Shown: positions 54,720 through 64,000, numbered from the stretch's first letter. The stretch: DNA of 64,000 nt from Streptomyces fulvoviolaceus (GCF_000718165.1 NZ_JOEY01000010.1:124001-188000); one strand, 5' to 3'. Translations and numbers: made by a program. Notes: a model not told the origin generated them from the letters alone.

Positions 54720-55050
54720 TTCGCGCCGGGTACCGACACCCTGCGCCCGGGCTTCACCCGGTGCGCGAGAGAGGGCGGCACCTGCGCGGTGGCCTACGGC
54801 GCCGGAACGTACACCTACAAGACGGCGACCGGCAGCACCGCCTGCACCAGCGTCTCCGTCGGCGGCGCCCCGGCGGCCAACATCATGAAGTCCTTCTCCG
54901 TCGCGCCCGTCGGCAACCCGGCCGGCAGCTGGGCCAAATGCACTTCCCAGAACGGCACTTGTCCGACCGTCGAGGGACAGCCCGTGGTGTACGGCGCCTA
55001 CGGCGCGGTCAGCACCATCACCGGGAGCGTCGGTACCGCAACAAGACGTC
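54720..55050 (+). pseudogene. Orphan C-terminal domain fragment of a secreted protein
   Basis: Starting right after the SGNH stop, one frame encodes two related units, CAREGGTCAVAYGAGTYTYK and CTSQNGTCPTVEGQPVVYGA, separated by TACTSVSVGGAPAANIMKSF. This Cys-rich repeat type ends several large Streptomyces secreted enzymes. There is no start codon, signal or catalytic domain, and a Cys usually present (LLKSCYVAP) reads KSFSVAP. The frame runs on without similarity to about 55196, under the lipoprotein gene on the other strand. Confidence 0.5.
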
Positions 55051-55666
55051 ATCGAATATGGGTCAGGGCAGCGGCCGCGACCGACGCCCCTGCGGGGCAC
55101 GTGCCCTCCTGCGAGACCCCGGCGTCAGGAATGGTCGTGGTGCCGATCAAGCGATTGACGTCGTGTACTGCGACGAAGATGAAGCAGATCCCCTGAAATT
55201 CGGCCTGGATGGCCTTGTGCTGCCCCACCGGCACCTGCGTGACGCGCCCGTTCTTGGTCATGGTCTTCGCGTAGGACAGTGGCAGATCCAGTGCGAGGCT
55301 GACGTTCTGGCCTGCCAACTTCCAGTGGCACATCGGTTCGTGCTTGCCGGACTCCTGTTTCCCCCGGCCGCTGATTCCGAGGGCGGCGAGGTCGTGTCCA
55401 TCGAGGGCGTCGCACGGCCGCGACGCCAGCTGCGTCTGGGTGTACTTGCTGGTCTGTGCTCCGGCGGAGGCGGAGGCGGAGGCGGAGGGGGAGGGGGAGG
55501 ACGAGGCGGAGGCGGAGGATGTCGGATGGGGGGACGATGGCCGCGGCGCGCCCTGCCCGCTCGAACACCCGGCGCTGAGCAGGCTCACCGCAAGTACGAG
55601 CACAAGTCCGACTGTTCGGCGGGAGTACCCGCCCCGCGGGCGCTGATCAAGATCGAATCGCGGCAT
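55049..55666 (-). CDS. DUF3558-like lipoprotein
   Basis: 205 aa from ATG 55666. Twin-Arg-rich N-terminus, hydrophobic helix and lipobox LSAGC (Cys34), then a Ser/Ala/Pro linker of ~35 aa encoded by GGCGGA-type DNA repeats. The globular part (ASRPCDALDGHDLAALGI, PMCHWKL, ICFIFVAV, CPAGASVAAAAL) has the paired Cys and the 'CDALD..DLAALG' start seen in DUF3558-like actinobacterial lipoproteins. The RBS is poor. Function unknown. Confidence 0.72.
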   Translation of the reverse strand: MPRFDLDQRPRGGYSRRTVGLVLVLAVSLLSAGCSSGQGAPRPSSPHPTSSASASSSPSPSASASASAGAQTSKYTQTQLASRPCDALDGHDLAALGISGRGKQESGKHEPMCHWKLAGQNVSLALDLPLSYAKTMTKNGRVTQVPVGQHKAIQAEFQGICFIFVAVHDVNRLIGTTTIPDAGVSQEGTCPAGASVAAAALTHIR

Positions 55667-56390
55667 ATCGGCACGGTAGTGGCGCCGTGCCGGGACCCGT
55701 CCCGAACGCCCGCCCTTGCTGACCGGAGTTGCGGAGGGACGGGGCTCGCTCGTCACTGCGTGGGCAGGGTCCGCCCGAGGCGGGCCGGCTTCGAGCACTG
55801 CCCGCTCCGGGTCGCCCGACACACCAGGCGCCACTCGGGAGAGGCCGCGGTCCCCGGCGATCGTGATGGCTACGTGGCCGGTCTGATGCCGGTGCGACCA
55901 ACTGGTCATGGTGGACACGACGGCATCCGATCGGCGGACTCGCGCCGGTCCGGCGCCACACACGATCGAGGGCTCACCGCGGTGGGCGGTCCTCGGGCAT
56001 CGGTTGTGTTCCTGCTCGGATTCGGCCGGACAGAGGGCGAGGCCATGGCGCGGTAACCGGGGCCACTGGAGCGGATCGGGAACCGGTGGGTGATCGGGGA
56101 CCCGACGCGCAGGGAGGGCCTGTCGATCGTGCTCACGCGGTCCGGGAGTTGAAGGTGTCGCCGCACGAGGGCGACCCAGCCTCTGATCACCATCAGGGCA
56201 TGCGGCTCGCGGGACCGGTCCCGGATGCCCGTCCCTAGCATCGGACATCAGCTGCAGGCAGTACCCACGACCGGCCTTCATCGGAGTCGAGTGCCTCGCG
56301 TGCAACCAACGATTCGGGTCCGGTACGCGCAAGCCCGGTCTTCATTACAGATGCGGTGTGTGCTGGAGATACCTGTGAAGGGGGATGACC
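55667..56390. other. Gene-poor region, 724 bp
   Basis: Several open frames exist on both strands through GC bias alone; none has a start with RBS or recognisable domain. It must carry the promoters of the flanking divergent genes. Confidence 0.5.
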
Positions 56391-56837
56391 ATGGGGCAAG
56401 TACGCGAGGGGGCACGGTTGGCGGCTTGGACCGTCAGCGGGGTCATCGGCCTGGCGGTGTTGTACGTGATCGGGGTGTTCGCCTTCGGTGGCGCGGGGTG
56501 GATCACCGCCCCGTTCCGCGGTGAGGCGGACAAGCGCGAGAACACCGTCGGCTCGGGCGAGTTCCGTCAGACCACGTACGAGGAGTTCTTCGATCTGTGC
56601 GAGGCCGTGCAGAACGCCGAAGGGACGATCCAGGCGCTCCAGGAGGAGCGGGAGGTCGCTTCGGAAACTCGCACGACGCAGATCGACCAGTCGATCACCG
56701 CGCTGAAGGCCACGCGGATCGAGTCGGTCAACGACTACAACTCGAAGGCCGCCCAGGAGCACCGCGCGCCCTTCCGCGACAAGGATCTGCCGTACCGGCT
56801 GGATGTCACCGCCGAGCACACGACGTGCACCAACTGA
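56391..56837 (+). CDS. Single-pass membrane protein of unknown function
   Basis: 148 aa. GGGGG lies 6 nt before ATG 56391 (ATG 56385 is too close to it). One membrane helix at ~15-38 (VSGVIGLAVLYVIGVFAF), then an outside helical region with coiled-coil character (YEEFFDLCEAVQNAEGTIQA, EEREVASETRTTQIDQSITA) and two Cys. From memory similar proteins occur as hypothetical genes on Streptomyces plasmids and phage-like islands. It is followed by a lipoprotein gene 34 bp downstream, so the two form a cassette. Confidence 0.75.
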   Translation: MGQVREGARLAAWTVSGVIGLAVLYVIGVFAFGGAGWITAPFRGEADKRENTVGSGEFRQTTYEEFFDLCEAVQNAEGTIQALQEEREVASETRTTQIDQSITALKATRIESVNDYNSKAAQEHRAPFRDKDLPYRLDVTAEHTTCTN

Positions 56838-56871
56838 TCCCCGTCTCATCCCGGGAAGAGGGCGGCACCGC

Positions 56872-57426
56872 ATGAAGAAGTTCGCACGCATGGCCCTGGC
56901 CACCGTTGTCGCGCTCGTTGTGGGCCTTGCCCTGACGTCCTGCACCGACTCCAGCCAGGACAAGGAGAACAAGGCCAAGCAGGACAACTACGACCACCTC
57001 GTGGCCCAGCAGCCGGCGGGCCGCATGGAGTACTCGCCGACCCGCGAAGCGATCAACCAGTGGATCAAGACGTGGGGGAAGCGGGGCAAACTCTCGTACG
57101 TCTACATCCAGAACGCCAACGGCGAGTACGGGTACTTCATCATGAAGGGCCTGCCGGTGCCGCGCTGCAAGATGCTCACTCCGACGGAGAAGGTGGAGTC
57201 CTCCTCCAACGGCGTCGCAGTCCTCGCGCAGCCCGGCATGGACGGCACGTACTCGTCGGGTTCCACCTGCAACGCCTACTACGGTTTCGACGCCACGACG
57301 GGCGTGTACATGGAGTTCACGGTTGGCACGAACCAGTCGTTCTTCCTGTTCGACAAGCCCATGACGATGCCGGAGTACGCCAGTGCCAAGCAATTGGGGC
57401 CGACCTCGGTGAAGGACGTCGGGTAG
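56872..57426 (+). CDS. Lipoprotein paired with the membrane protein gene
   Basis: 184 aa from ATG 56872 with GGAAGAGGG upstream. Lipobox LTSC (LALTSCTDSS). The mature domain has EYSPTREAINQWIKTWGKRG, YVYIQNANGEYGYFIMKGLP, CKMLTP and YYGFDATTGVYMEFT, with two Cys. No family named. Both products face the outside of the membrane and probably act together. A terminator hairpin closes the pair. Confidence 0.78.
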   Translation: MKKFARMALATVVALVVGLALTSCTDSSQDKENKAKQDNYDHLVAQQPAGRMEYSPTREAINQWIKTWGKRGKLSYVYIQNANGEYGYFIMKGLPVPRCKMLTPTEKVESSSNGVAVLAQPGMDGTYSSGSTCNAYYGFDATTGVYMEFTVGTNQSFFLFDKPMTMPEYASAKQLGPTSVKDVG

Positions 57427-57443
57427 CAACCTTGAGCAGTCGA

Positions 57444-57468
57444 GGGCCGGTTGGAAGAGTTCCGGCCC
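57444..57468 (+). terminator. Terminator of the membrane/lipoprotein cassette
   Basis: GGGCCGG (57444-57450) and CCGGCCC (57462-57468) form a 7-bp stem with an 11-nt loop, 18 nt after the lipoprotein stop. Confidence 0.65.
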
Positions 57469-57478
57469 CCGTGTCCCG

Positions 57479-57776
57479 TCAAGCGGCGTCGATGGCGCCG
57501 GTGATCTTGCGGGTCGTCTCCGCCAGGAGGGGGCCGGCCCGCCCTGGCCGGCCTGGGCCGCCGCTTCGACGGCGACCAGGACGGCGCCGCGGAGGCTGTC
57601 GGCCTCGCAGCGTCCTGTTCCTTCAGCAGGCTCATCGCCGCAGTCAGGGCCGACAGCACTCGATCGGCGAGTTCCGCCACGGATCGGCCGCCCAGGTCCT
57701 CGATCCTGAGCTTCTCGGTGATTACGTGCCCGATCGAGCCCTGGGTGGCCGCCTTGTGGGGCGAACCGGTGGGCAT
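57479..57776 (-). pseudogene. Small helical protein gene with two frameshifts
   Basis: From ATG 57776 the frame encodes MPTGSPHKAATQ... EDLGGRSVAELADRVLSAL, TAAMSLLKEQDA. Coding character then shifts to a second frame (EADSLRGAVLVAVEAAAQAG) and to a third (PLLAETTRKITGAIDAA, stop TGA 57479-57481). Joined, these make a ~95-aa amphipathic helical protein. Two indels within 100 bp argue for decay, not error. Confidence 0.5.
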
Positions 57777-57874
57777 CGGCGGCGGCCGGCCGTGACGCGG
57801 TGCCGTAGGCGGCGGGTCGCAAGCGCCACGTGATCGCGGACACGACTGGTCTGCTCCTGGTCGTCGGCGGGAAT

Positions 57875-58290
57875 GTGGCGGTGACGAACGAGACGACAGC
57901 GGTGGACTGGCTGCGGGAGGCAGCCCGCCATGTGCTGCGCCCGACCGGACCGGCGCCGCGCCTCACCCGGCGCGGCCGGCAGTTCGACCTGGTCGTGGCT
58001 GCGGCCTTCGCCGTCTCCACCGTGTACTACGCCATCGATGTCGCTGACAATCAGATACGCGAGGTCCTCCCCGGTGTGGGCAGGGCGGGCGGTCCACCCG
58101 TCGGGAACGGATGCGCGGGTCGCCCTGAGCGTCCTCGCGCTCGTCACTTCGGGTGCCCTGGTACCGCGCCGCCGCTACCTGCTACCCGCTACCCGCTACC
58201 CGCTCGCCGTGCGCAGTGACCTGCCTGGCGCTGCTGACCCCTCACGACGTTGCGCGGCTTACCTTCCATCCCCTCGTCGCGAGACTCCCG
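57875..58290 (+). pseudogene. N-terminal remnant of a NarL-type sensor kinase
   Basis: From GTG 57875: AVDWLREAARHVLRPTG, RRGRQFDLVVAAAFAVSTVYYA. Then in a second frame VALSVLALVTSGALVPRRRYLL and in a third CLALLTPHDVARLTF. The order matches the first three membrane segments of Streptomyces NarL-type kinases (RRR.PLAV junction, LLTP..V.RLTF). A 7-bp tandem repeat (GCTACCC) expands the middle junction near 58175-58202. No kinase core remains. Assignment is by pattern memory. Confidence 0.45.
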
Positions 58291-58541
58291 CCCGGCGGGC
58301 CGCGGCCGGCAGAAGCAGCACCGGAGGCTCGGTACCGTGGCGGGAAAACCGAGGTTCTGGGACGGAGCCGCTGAACAGCGGTGTGCGGCAGTCGTCTTCC
58401 ATGGAGGATTCGGGATGGCCGGTGCCGCCTGGAGGCCACCCGGGCAGCCGGGCGCTTCTCCGGGTATCGGGCCACGTCGAGGTCACACGCATGACACGCC
58501 GCCGGATGGTCCATCCGGCCTGCCCGCGGGCCTTCGGGTCA

Positions 58542-58547
58542 TACCGT
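58542..58547 (+). promoter_or_regulatory. Possible -10 box for the beta-helix gene
   Basis: TACCGT ends 7 nt before ATG 58555, which has no RBS; consistent with a leaderless transcript. No clear -35. Confidence 0.3.
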
Positions 58548-58554
58548 GTGGAAT

Positions 58555-59619
58555 ATGACGAAATGCCATATCGCCTACCTGGCGTGTACCGCAGCGCTCA
58601 TCGGGGCGGGGCTCGGGGCCGCCCCGCCGGTTGTTGCCGACCAGATGACCCACGTGGTCTTTCCGGGGGAGTCGATCCAGAAAGTGGTGGACGCCGCCGA
58701 ACCGGGAGACACCGTTCTCCTGACCCCCGGCACGTACCGCGAGAGCGTCAAGGTGAGCACACCCGGGCTCACCCTGCGCGGCATGGGCCGCGGCACTGTC
58801 ATCCAACCGGCGACGAAGAAGGCCGCCAACAGCTGTGCCGAGGGCGGCAACGGCATCTGCGTGGTCGGGACGAAGGACAAGAACGTCAAGGGCGTCACCG
58901 TCGCCTCCCTGACCGTGACCGGCTTCGCCAGGACCGGAGTGTTCGCCATGGCGACCGACGGGCTGACCGTGCGGAACGTGACCGCGGTGAAGAACGGGGT
59001 GTGGGGGATCGCCCAGGAGCGGTCGGTCCGCGGTGTGTTCCGGAAGAACACCGCCCGGGACAACGGCGACGCCGGCCTGTTCCTCGCCAACGCGATCAAG
59101 GCCGAGGAAGGTGCCGCGGACACCGAGGGGACGGTGGTCGCACGCAACCGCCTGGAAGGCAACCGGATCGGCATCACCGTCCGCCGCCTGCGCAACCTCA
59201 CCGTCGCGGACAACCACATCACCGGCAACTGCGCGGGCGTGTTCGTCGTGGGCGACGAGAACAAGCCGAAGGCCGGCGCCCTGACCGTGCGCGACAACCG
59301 CATCGCGCGGAACAACAAGTCCTGCCCGAAGAGCTCACGGTTGGACGCACTGCAGGGCTCCGGCATCGTGCTGACCGGTGCCGAGGACACCCTGGTGACG
59401 GGGAACCGGGTCACGGACAACGCCGGCAACTCCTCGATGTCGGGTGGCATCGTCCTGTTCAAGAGCTTCGTGGGCACCACCAGCGAGCGGAACCGGATCA
59501 CCGACAACGTGCTGCAGGGCAACACCCCGGCGGACCTCGTCAACACGGACACCGGTGAGGGCAACACCTTCGAAGGCAACTCCTGCCGGGCGTCCCAGCC
59601 TGCGGGGCTGTGCTCATGA
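58555..59619 (+). CDS. Secreted right-handed beta-helix repeat protein
   Basis: 354 aa from ATG 58555 (GTG 58546 is three codons earlier). Signal peptide ~1-28. The chain begins VVFPGESIQKVVDAAEPGDTVLL and continues with parallel beta-helix coils (GVFAMATDGLTVRNVTAVKN, GIAQE, NRIGITVRRLRNLTVADNHI, GNRVTDNAGN). The fold is that of pectate-lyase-like/NosD proteins; no catalytic residues can be assigned. The stop overlaps the methyltransferase start (ATGA), so the pair is co-translated and sits opposite the pigment operon. Confidence 0.87.
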   Translation: MTKCHIAYLACTAALIGAGLGAAPPVVADQMTHVVFPGESIQKVVDAAEPGDTVLLTPGTYRESVKVSTPGLTLRGMGRGTVIQPATKKAANSCAEGGNGICVVGTKDKNVKGVTVASLTVTGFARTGVFAMATDGLTVRNVTAVKNGVWGIAQERSVRGVFRKNTARDNGDAGLFLANAIKAEEGAADTEGTVVARNRLEGNRIGITVRRLRNLTVADNHITGNCAGVFVVGDENKPKAGALTVRDNRIARNNKSCPKSSRLDALQGSGIVLTGAEDTLVTGNRVTDNAGNSSMSGGIVLFKSFVGTTSERNRITDNVLQGNTPADLVNTDTGEGNTFEGNSCRASQPAGLCS

Positions 59620-60662
59620 CGACCGCACAGACCGCACACACCGCACACACCGCCCCACCGCCGTCCATGCGGCTCAGGGAGCTCGTGTTCGGGGCGGCAT
59701 GTGCGGCTGCCCTCCGCGCGGCCGCCCGGCTGGGGGTCGCCGATGCCCTCGGTGACAGCCCACTGGCCGTGGAGGACCTCGCGGCGGCGGTGAAGGCCGA
59801 GCCGAAGCCGCTGCGACGGCTGTTGCGGGCCCTGTCCTGCTACGGCATCTTCGCCGAGCAGCAGGACGGGACGTTCACGCACACCGAGATGTCCCGGCTG
59901 CTGCGCGAGGACGATCCGAACAGCCTGCGCGACATCGCGTTGTGGTGCACCGAGCCGTGGACCTGGGACGTGTGGCCGAAGCTGGACGAGGCGGTGCGCT
60001 CCGGCCGCAATGTCGTAGAGGATCTGTACGGCAAGGAGTTCTTCCCCTACCTCAACGAGGACGCCCCGGAATCGGCCGACGTCTTCAACCGCGCCATGAC
60101 GACCTCCAGTGTGCAGTCCGCGCGAGACGTCGCGCAGTTCCTCGATCTGTCGGGGAGCACGTCGGTCGCCGACATCGGGGGTGGTCAGGGGCATGTGGTG
60201 GCGAGCCTGTTGGAGAAGTACCCGTCGCTCCAGGGCACCCTGCTCGACCTGCCGCGCGTGGTGGACAACGCCGACCCACGGCTGCGCGCGGGAGGCGCGC
60301 TCGCGGACCGGATGCGCATCGTGCCCGGTGACTGCCGTGCGGCCATCCCGGTCCAGGCTGATGTGTACATCATCAAGAACATCCTGGAGTGGGACGACGA
60401 CAGCACCACCCGGACACTGCGCAACGTCATCGAGGCGGGCGGCCGGGGAGCGCGGGTCGTGGTCATCGAGAACCTCGTCGACGACACGCCCTCGATGCGA
60501 TTCAGCACCGCCATGGACCTGTTGCTGCTCCTCAACGTCGGAGGGGCCAAGCACACCACCCAGAGCATGGTCGGCAGGCTGACGGACGCGGGCCTGGTCA
60601 TCGACGACGTTCGCCCGGTCAACCCCTACCTGCACGCGTTCGACTGCACCGTCCCCGGGTGA
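59616..60662 (+). CDS. SAM-dependent O-methyltransferase, polyketide type
   Basis: 348 aa from ATG 59616 (GTG 59610 possible), overlapping the preceding stop. An N-terminal helical dimerisation domain (GAACAAALRAAARLGVADALG) and winged helix precede the SAM fold: VADIGGGQGHVVASLLEKYP, LLDLPRVV, GDCRAAIP. The class matches TcmN/TcmO-like and caffeate-type O-methyltransferases. Beside the aromatic polyketide genes it probably methylates the pigment or an intermediate. A long hairpin separates it from the convergent cyclase gene. Confidence 0.9.
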   Translation: MTTAQTAHTAHTAPPPSMRLRELVFGAACAAALRAAARLGVADALGDSPLAVEDLAAAVKAEPKPLRRLLRALSCYGIFAEQQDGTFTHTEMSRLLREDDPNSLRDIALWCTEPWTWDVWPKLDEAVRSGRNVVEDLYGKEFFPYLNEDAPESADVFNRAMTTSSVQSARDVAQFLDLSGSTSVADIGGGQGHVVASLLEKYPSLQGTLLDLPRVVDNADPRLRAGGALADRMRIVPGDCRAAIPVQADVYIIKNILEWDDDSTTRTLRNVIEAGGRGARVVVIENLVDDTPSMRFSTAMDLLLLLNVGGAKHTTQSMVGRLTDAGLVIDDVRPVNPYLHAFDCTVPG

Positions 60663-60687
60663 CCGCGTCCCCCGGAAAGTTCCCGTA

Positions 60688-60738
60688 GACCGCCGGTCGC
60701 CGGGCACGCGACGCTCGCGTGTCCGGCGACCGGCGGTC
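60688..60738. terminator. Long bidirectional terminator hairpin
   Basis: A 24-bp stem (60688-60711 with 60715-60738) with one G-T wobble and a CGC loop, between the convergent methyltransferase and cyclase genes. Confidence 0.85.
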
Positions 60739-60749
60739 GAACGTGCGGT

Positions 60750-61082
60750 TCAGGAGGTGGCGTCCCGCTCCCAGAGGTAGAAGCGGTGCGCCATCGCGTC
60801 CTTCGGCGAACGCCAGGTCGCCGGGTCGTACGCGGAGACGTACGCCGACAACCGTTCACTGATGTCCCGGAACTCGGGGTGCCCCGCCGCTTTTGCGATG
60901 GCGGGTCCGGGGTCCCGCTCGGACTCGATGAGGTGCAGGTACACGTCGTCGAACTGGAAGAGGCTGCGCCGGGCGACGCCCACGAGGTGCGGCAGTTCTC
61001 CCCGGTCCGACTCGTCGAACACCTTGGCGATGTCCAGGGCCGACCCCGGGGCCATGCGGGCGACGATCAGGGATTGGTGCAT
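60750..61082 (-). CDS. TcmI-family polyketide cyclase
   Basis: 110 aa, the usual length of the TcmI/WhiE-ORFVII type. Signatures: HQSLIVARMAPG, VFDESDRGELPHLVGVARRS, LHLIESE. The ferredoxin-like fold closes later rings of the polyketide chain. Last gene visible in the minus-strand pigment operon, 20 bp after the aromatase gene. The order matches whiE ORFVI-ORFVII. Confidence 0.92.
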   Translation of the reverse strand: MHQSLIVARMAPGSALDIAKVFDESDRGELPHLVGVARRSLFQFDDVYLHLIESERDPGPAIAKAAGHPEFRDISERLSAYVSAYDPATWRSPKDAMAHRFYLWERDATS

Positions 61083-61102
61083 CGTCCTGTCCTCCGTCCG
61101 GA

Positions 61103-61841
<739 letters not shown>

Positions 61842-61902
61842 GCGGTTCCTCTCCTTGCTTGGTGATGTGTGGTGCTTCGTGAGGTGTGCTCGCAATGCCT
61901 CG

Positions 61903-63153
61903 CTACGAGGCGTCGGTGGCGCCGAGCCGTAGCACCAGCGCCGAGTTCGACCCCATGAGTCCTCGGCTGAGGACCAGCGCCGTGTGCAGCTCGGCGGCAC
62001 GGGCGCGGGTGGTGACGAGGTCGAGGTCGTGGCAGACGTCGAAGACGTTGGGAGTGGGTGGGATCAGACCGTGCTCCATCGCGAGCACCGCCGCGGCGAC
62101 GTCCAGAACGGGCGCCGCGCTGTAGCCCCGGCCGACGGCGGTCTTCGGCGCCGTGACGGGGACGCGTCTGCCGTGCGTGCCCAGGGCGTCCGCGATCGCC
62201 AGCGCTTCGGCACGGTCCGCCTCCGGTACGCCGAGGGCGTCGGCGAAGACCACGTCGATCTCCTCGGGGGCGCAGGCGGCCTCGTGCAGGGCGCCCCGGA
62301 CGGCCTCGGCCAAGCCCTCCCGGGACTGCGTCCAGCGGGAGGCGCCGGTGAACGTCGCCGCGTGTCCCGCCAGGGTGGCCCGCACGGGCGCGCCCCGTTC
62401 CCGGGCCGAGGTCTCGGCCTCCACGACGAGCATGGCGCCGCCTTCCGCGGGCACGAATCCGCAGGCCGAGGCGGTGAACGGGCGGTAGGCGCGCTCCGGG
62501 TCCTCGACGGTGCTCAGTTCCTCGTAGCCGAGCTGGCAGACCATCGAGTAGGGGGCCAGCGGCGCCTCGGTCGCGCCGGCCACCATCACGTCGGTGCCGC
62601 GCCGCACGGCCCGCGCCGCATGCGCCAGGGCGTCCAGGCCGCCGGCCTCGTCGGAGGCGATCACCCCGCAGGGGCCCTTGAAGCCGTAGCGGATGGAGAT
62701 CTGGCCGGTGCTCGCGGCGTAGAACCAGGCGATGGACTGGTACGGCCCGACGAAGCGGCTGCCCTTGTCCCACAGTTGCTGCAGCTCCCGCTGCCCGAAC
62801 TCGCCGCCGCCGGAACCGGCCGCGGTGACCACGCCCACGGAGAACGGCGCGGCGTCGGTGTCGGGCCGGCCGAGGCGGGCGTCGTCGAGTGCCTGGTCGG
62901 CCGCGGCCATCGCGAAGTGCGTGAACCGGTCGGTCTGGACGAGGTAGCGCTCCTCGACCGCCGACTGCGGGTCGAAGTCCCGGACCTCTCCGGCCACCCG
63001 CAGCGGCAGGTGCGCGCATCCGGCGCGGGTGACCCGGTCCAGGACGCTGATGCCCTCCCGGGTGGACTTCCAGAAGGTGTCGGTGCTCGTTCCGTTGGGC
63101 GCGACCACGCCGATTCCGGTGACGGCCGCGCGCCGAGGATGCGGTTCGCTCAT
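61903..63153 (-). CDS. KS-beta / chain length factor
   Basis: 416 aa from ATG 63153. Ketosynthase fold ([51 protein letters not shown]). The active-site Cys position is occupied by Glu169 ([12 protein letters not shown]); most chain length factors carry Gln there. It forms a heterodimer with KS-alpha and sets polyketide length. The start overlaps the KS-alpha stop (ATGA). Confidence 0.94.
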   Translation of the reverse strand: MSEPHPRRAAVTGIGVVAPNGTSTDTFWKSTREGISVLDRVTRAGCAHLPLRVAGEVRDFDPQSAVEERYLVQTDRFTHFAMAAADQALDDARLGRPDTDAAPFSVGVVTAAGSGGGEFGQRELQQLWDKGSRFVGPYQSIAWFYAASTGQISIRYGFKGPCGVIASDEAGGLDALAHAARAVRRGTDVMVAGATEAPLAPYSMVCQLGYEELSTVEDPERAYRPFTASACGFVPAEGGAMLVVEAETSARERGAPVRATLAGHAATFTGASRWTQSREGLAEAVRGALHEAACAPEEIDVVFADALGVPEADRAEALAIADALGTHGRRVPVTAPKTAVGRGYSAAPVLDVAAAVLAMEHGLIPPTPNVFDVCHDLDLVTTRARAAELHTALVLSRGLMGSNSALVLRLGATDAS

Positions 63154-64000
63154 CGTGTCTTCTCCCTCGGCAGGTTCAGGATCACCGCGGACTGGAAGCC
63201 GCCGAACCCGCTGCCCACGGAGAGCACACTGTTCAGTCTTCGCTCCCGGGCGACGCGTGGGACGTAGTCCAGGTCGCACTCGGGGTCCGGGGTCTCGTAG
63301 TTCGCGGTGGGCGGGACGACCTGGTGGGTCAGGGCCAGCGCACAGGCGACGAGCTCGATCGCGCCGATCGCGCCGAGGGAGTGGCCCACCATGGATTTGA
63401 TGGAGCTCATGGGCGTGTCATAGGCGTGCGCGCCCAGGGCCTGTTTGACCGCGGCCGTTTCGTGCCGGTCGTTCTGCTGGGTGCCCGATCCATGCGCGTT
63501 GACGTAGTCGATCGCTGTGCCGTCGAGCCGGGCCTGGTCGAGGGCGTCCTCGATGGCCCGGGCCATTTCCAGGCCCTCGCTGGTCAGACCGGTCATGTGG
63601 TAGGCGTTGCCGAAGGTGGCGTAGCCGCTGATCTCGCAGTACACGTGCGCGCCGCGGGCCAGAGCGTGTTCCAGCTCCTCCAGGACGAGTACCGCACCGC
63701 CCTCGCCCATGACGAACCCGTTGCGGTCCGCGTCGAAGGGGCGTGAGGCGTGGGCGGGGTCGTCGTTGTTCGGGGACGTGGCCTTGATCGCGTCGAAGCA
63801 GGCCATGGTGATCGGTGAGATCGGGGAGTCCGAGGCGCCGGTTATGCACACGTCGGCCCGGCCCTCCTCGATCGTGTGGAAGGCGTACCCGACCGCGTCG
63901 AGCCCCGAGGTGCAGCCGGTGGAGACGGTCTGCACCGGCCCGCGTGCCTCGAACCGCTCCGCCACCGTCGAGGCGAGTGTGCTGGGCGAGAACGCCCGGT
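63150..64000 (-). CDS. Type II PKS ketosynthase alpha, 5' end outside window
   Basis: The frame is open to the window edge, so the N-terminus is missing (about 280 residues visible). Active-site Cys in [12 protein letters not shown], and the two histidines in [12 protein letters not shown] and [12 protein letters not shown] are intact. With KS-beta and ACP it makes the minimal PKS for a decarboxylative aromatic polyketide. Similarity of the whole set to the whiE cluster suggests a grey or other spore pigment. Upstream cupin/hydroxylase genes would lie outside the window. Confidence 0.95.
   Translation of the reverse strand, partial: RAFSPSTLASTVAERFEARGPVQTVSTGCTSGLDAVGYAFHTIEEGRADVCITGASDSPISPITMACFDAIKATSPNNDDPAHASRPFDADRNGFVMGEGGAVLVLEELEHALARGAHVYCEISGYATFGNAYHMTGLTSEGLEMARAIEDALDQARLDGTAIDYVNAHGSGTQQNDRHETAAVKQALGAHAYDTPMSSIKSMVGHSLGAIGAIELVACALALTHQVVPPTANYETPDPECDLDYVPRVARERRLNSVLSVGSGFGGFQSAVILNLPREKTR

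Overview
The window is a stretch of high-GC actinobacterial chromosome, almost certainly from a Streptomyces species. Support comes from strong G/C bias at third codon positions, GTG and TTG starts beside ATG, many Sec and Tat secreted proteins and lipoproteins, LuxR-type regulators with large ATPase domains, several two-component systems, and an aromatic polyketide cluster laid out like the whiE spore-pigment locus at the right edge. The assignment rests on gene content alone, because no database search was possible.

Layout. 1-6.3 kb: the end of an nSTAND/WD40 protein, a lipoprotein, a small interrupted ORF, and three secreted proteins (one unknown, one peptidoglycan-binding, one lipase). 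6.4-11.6 kb: an unusual double-length sensor kinase with its NarL-type regulator, then an AraC/GlxA regulator divergent from a saccharopine-dehydrogenase-like protein, with a perfect inverted repeat between them. 11.7-18 kb: a subtilase C-terminal remnant, an intact large subtilase, and a lipoprotein/OmpR regulator/kinase operon. 18-21.5 kb: an NAD(P)-binding protein, a DUF5990-like protein, an XRE-type membrane protein and a DUF4232 lipoprotein.

21.7-32.1 kb: an apparent operon of SnoaL-like protein, SDR, zinc alcohol dehydrogenase and MFS exporter, next to two divergent large LuxR regulators, one of which has lost its ATPase motifs. 32.2-42.3 kb: an MMPL transporter with a NarL-type two-component system, a BNR/sialidase-like protein, a frameshifted SGNH hydrolase and a GH78 alpha-L-rhamnosidase with LacI-type operators upstream. 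42.5-46.6 kb: a tRNA 3'-end remnant with terminator, then a DUF3494 (ice-binding-like) surface protein with a His/Asp-rich tail, a DUF5819-like membrane protein and an HTTM (vitamin K-dependent carboxylase-like) protein.

46.8-58.5 kb: a diacylglycerol-kinase-like enzyme, a sedolisin, a DUF1963 protein, an IS5-type transposase scrap, a second DUF4232 lipoprotein, an SGNH hydrolase, an orphan C-terminal fragment, a two-gene membrane/lipoprotein cassette and two frameshifted pseudogenes. This section is the most decayed. 58.5-64 kb: a beta-helix secreted protein overlapping an O-methyltransferase, facing a minus-strand operon of KS-alpha, KS-beta, ACP, aromatase and TcmI-type cyclase, the minimal set for an aromatic spore pigment.

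The strongest candidates for undescribed biology are the DUF3494/DUF5819/HTTM group, the tandem-module sensor kinase, the roughly 42-nt leader shared by two DUF4232 lipoprotein genes 32 kb apart, and the LuxR pair with one catalytically dead partner.
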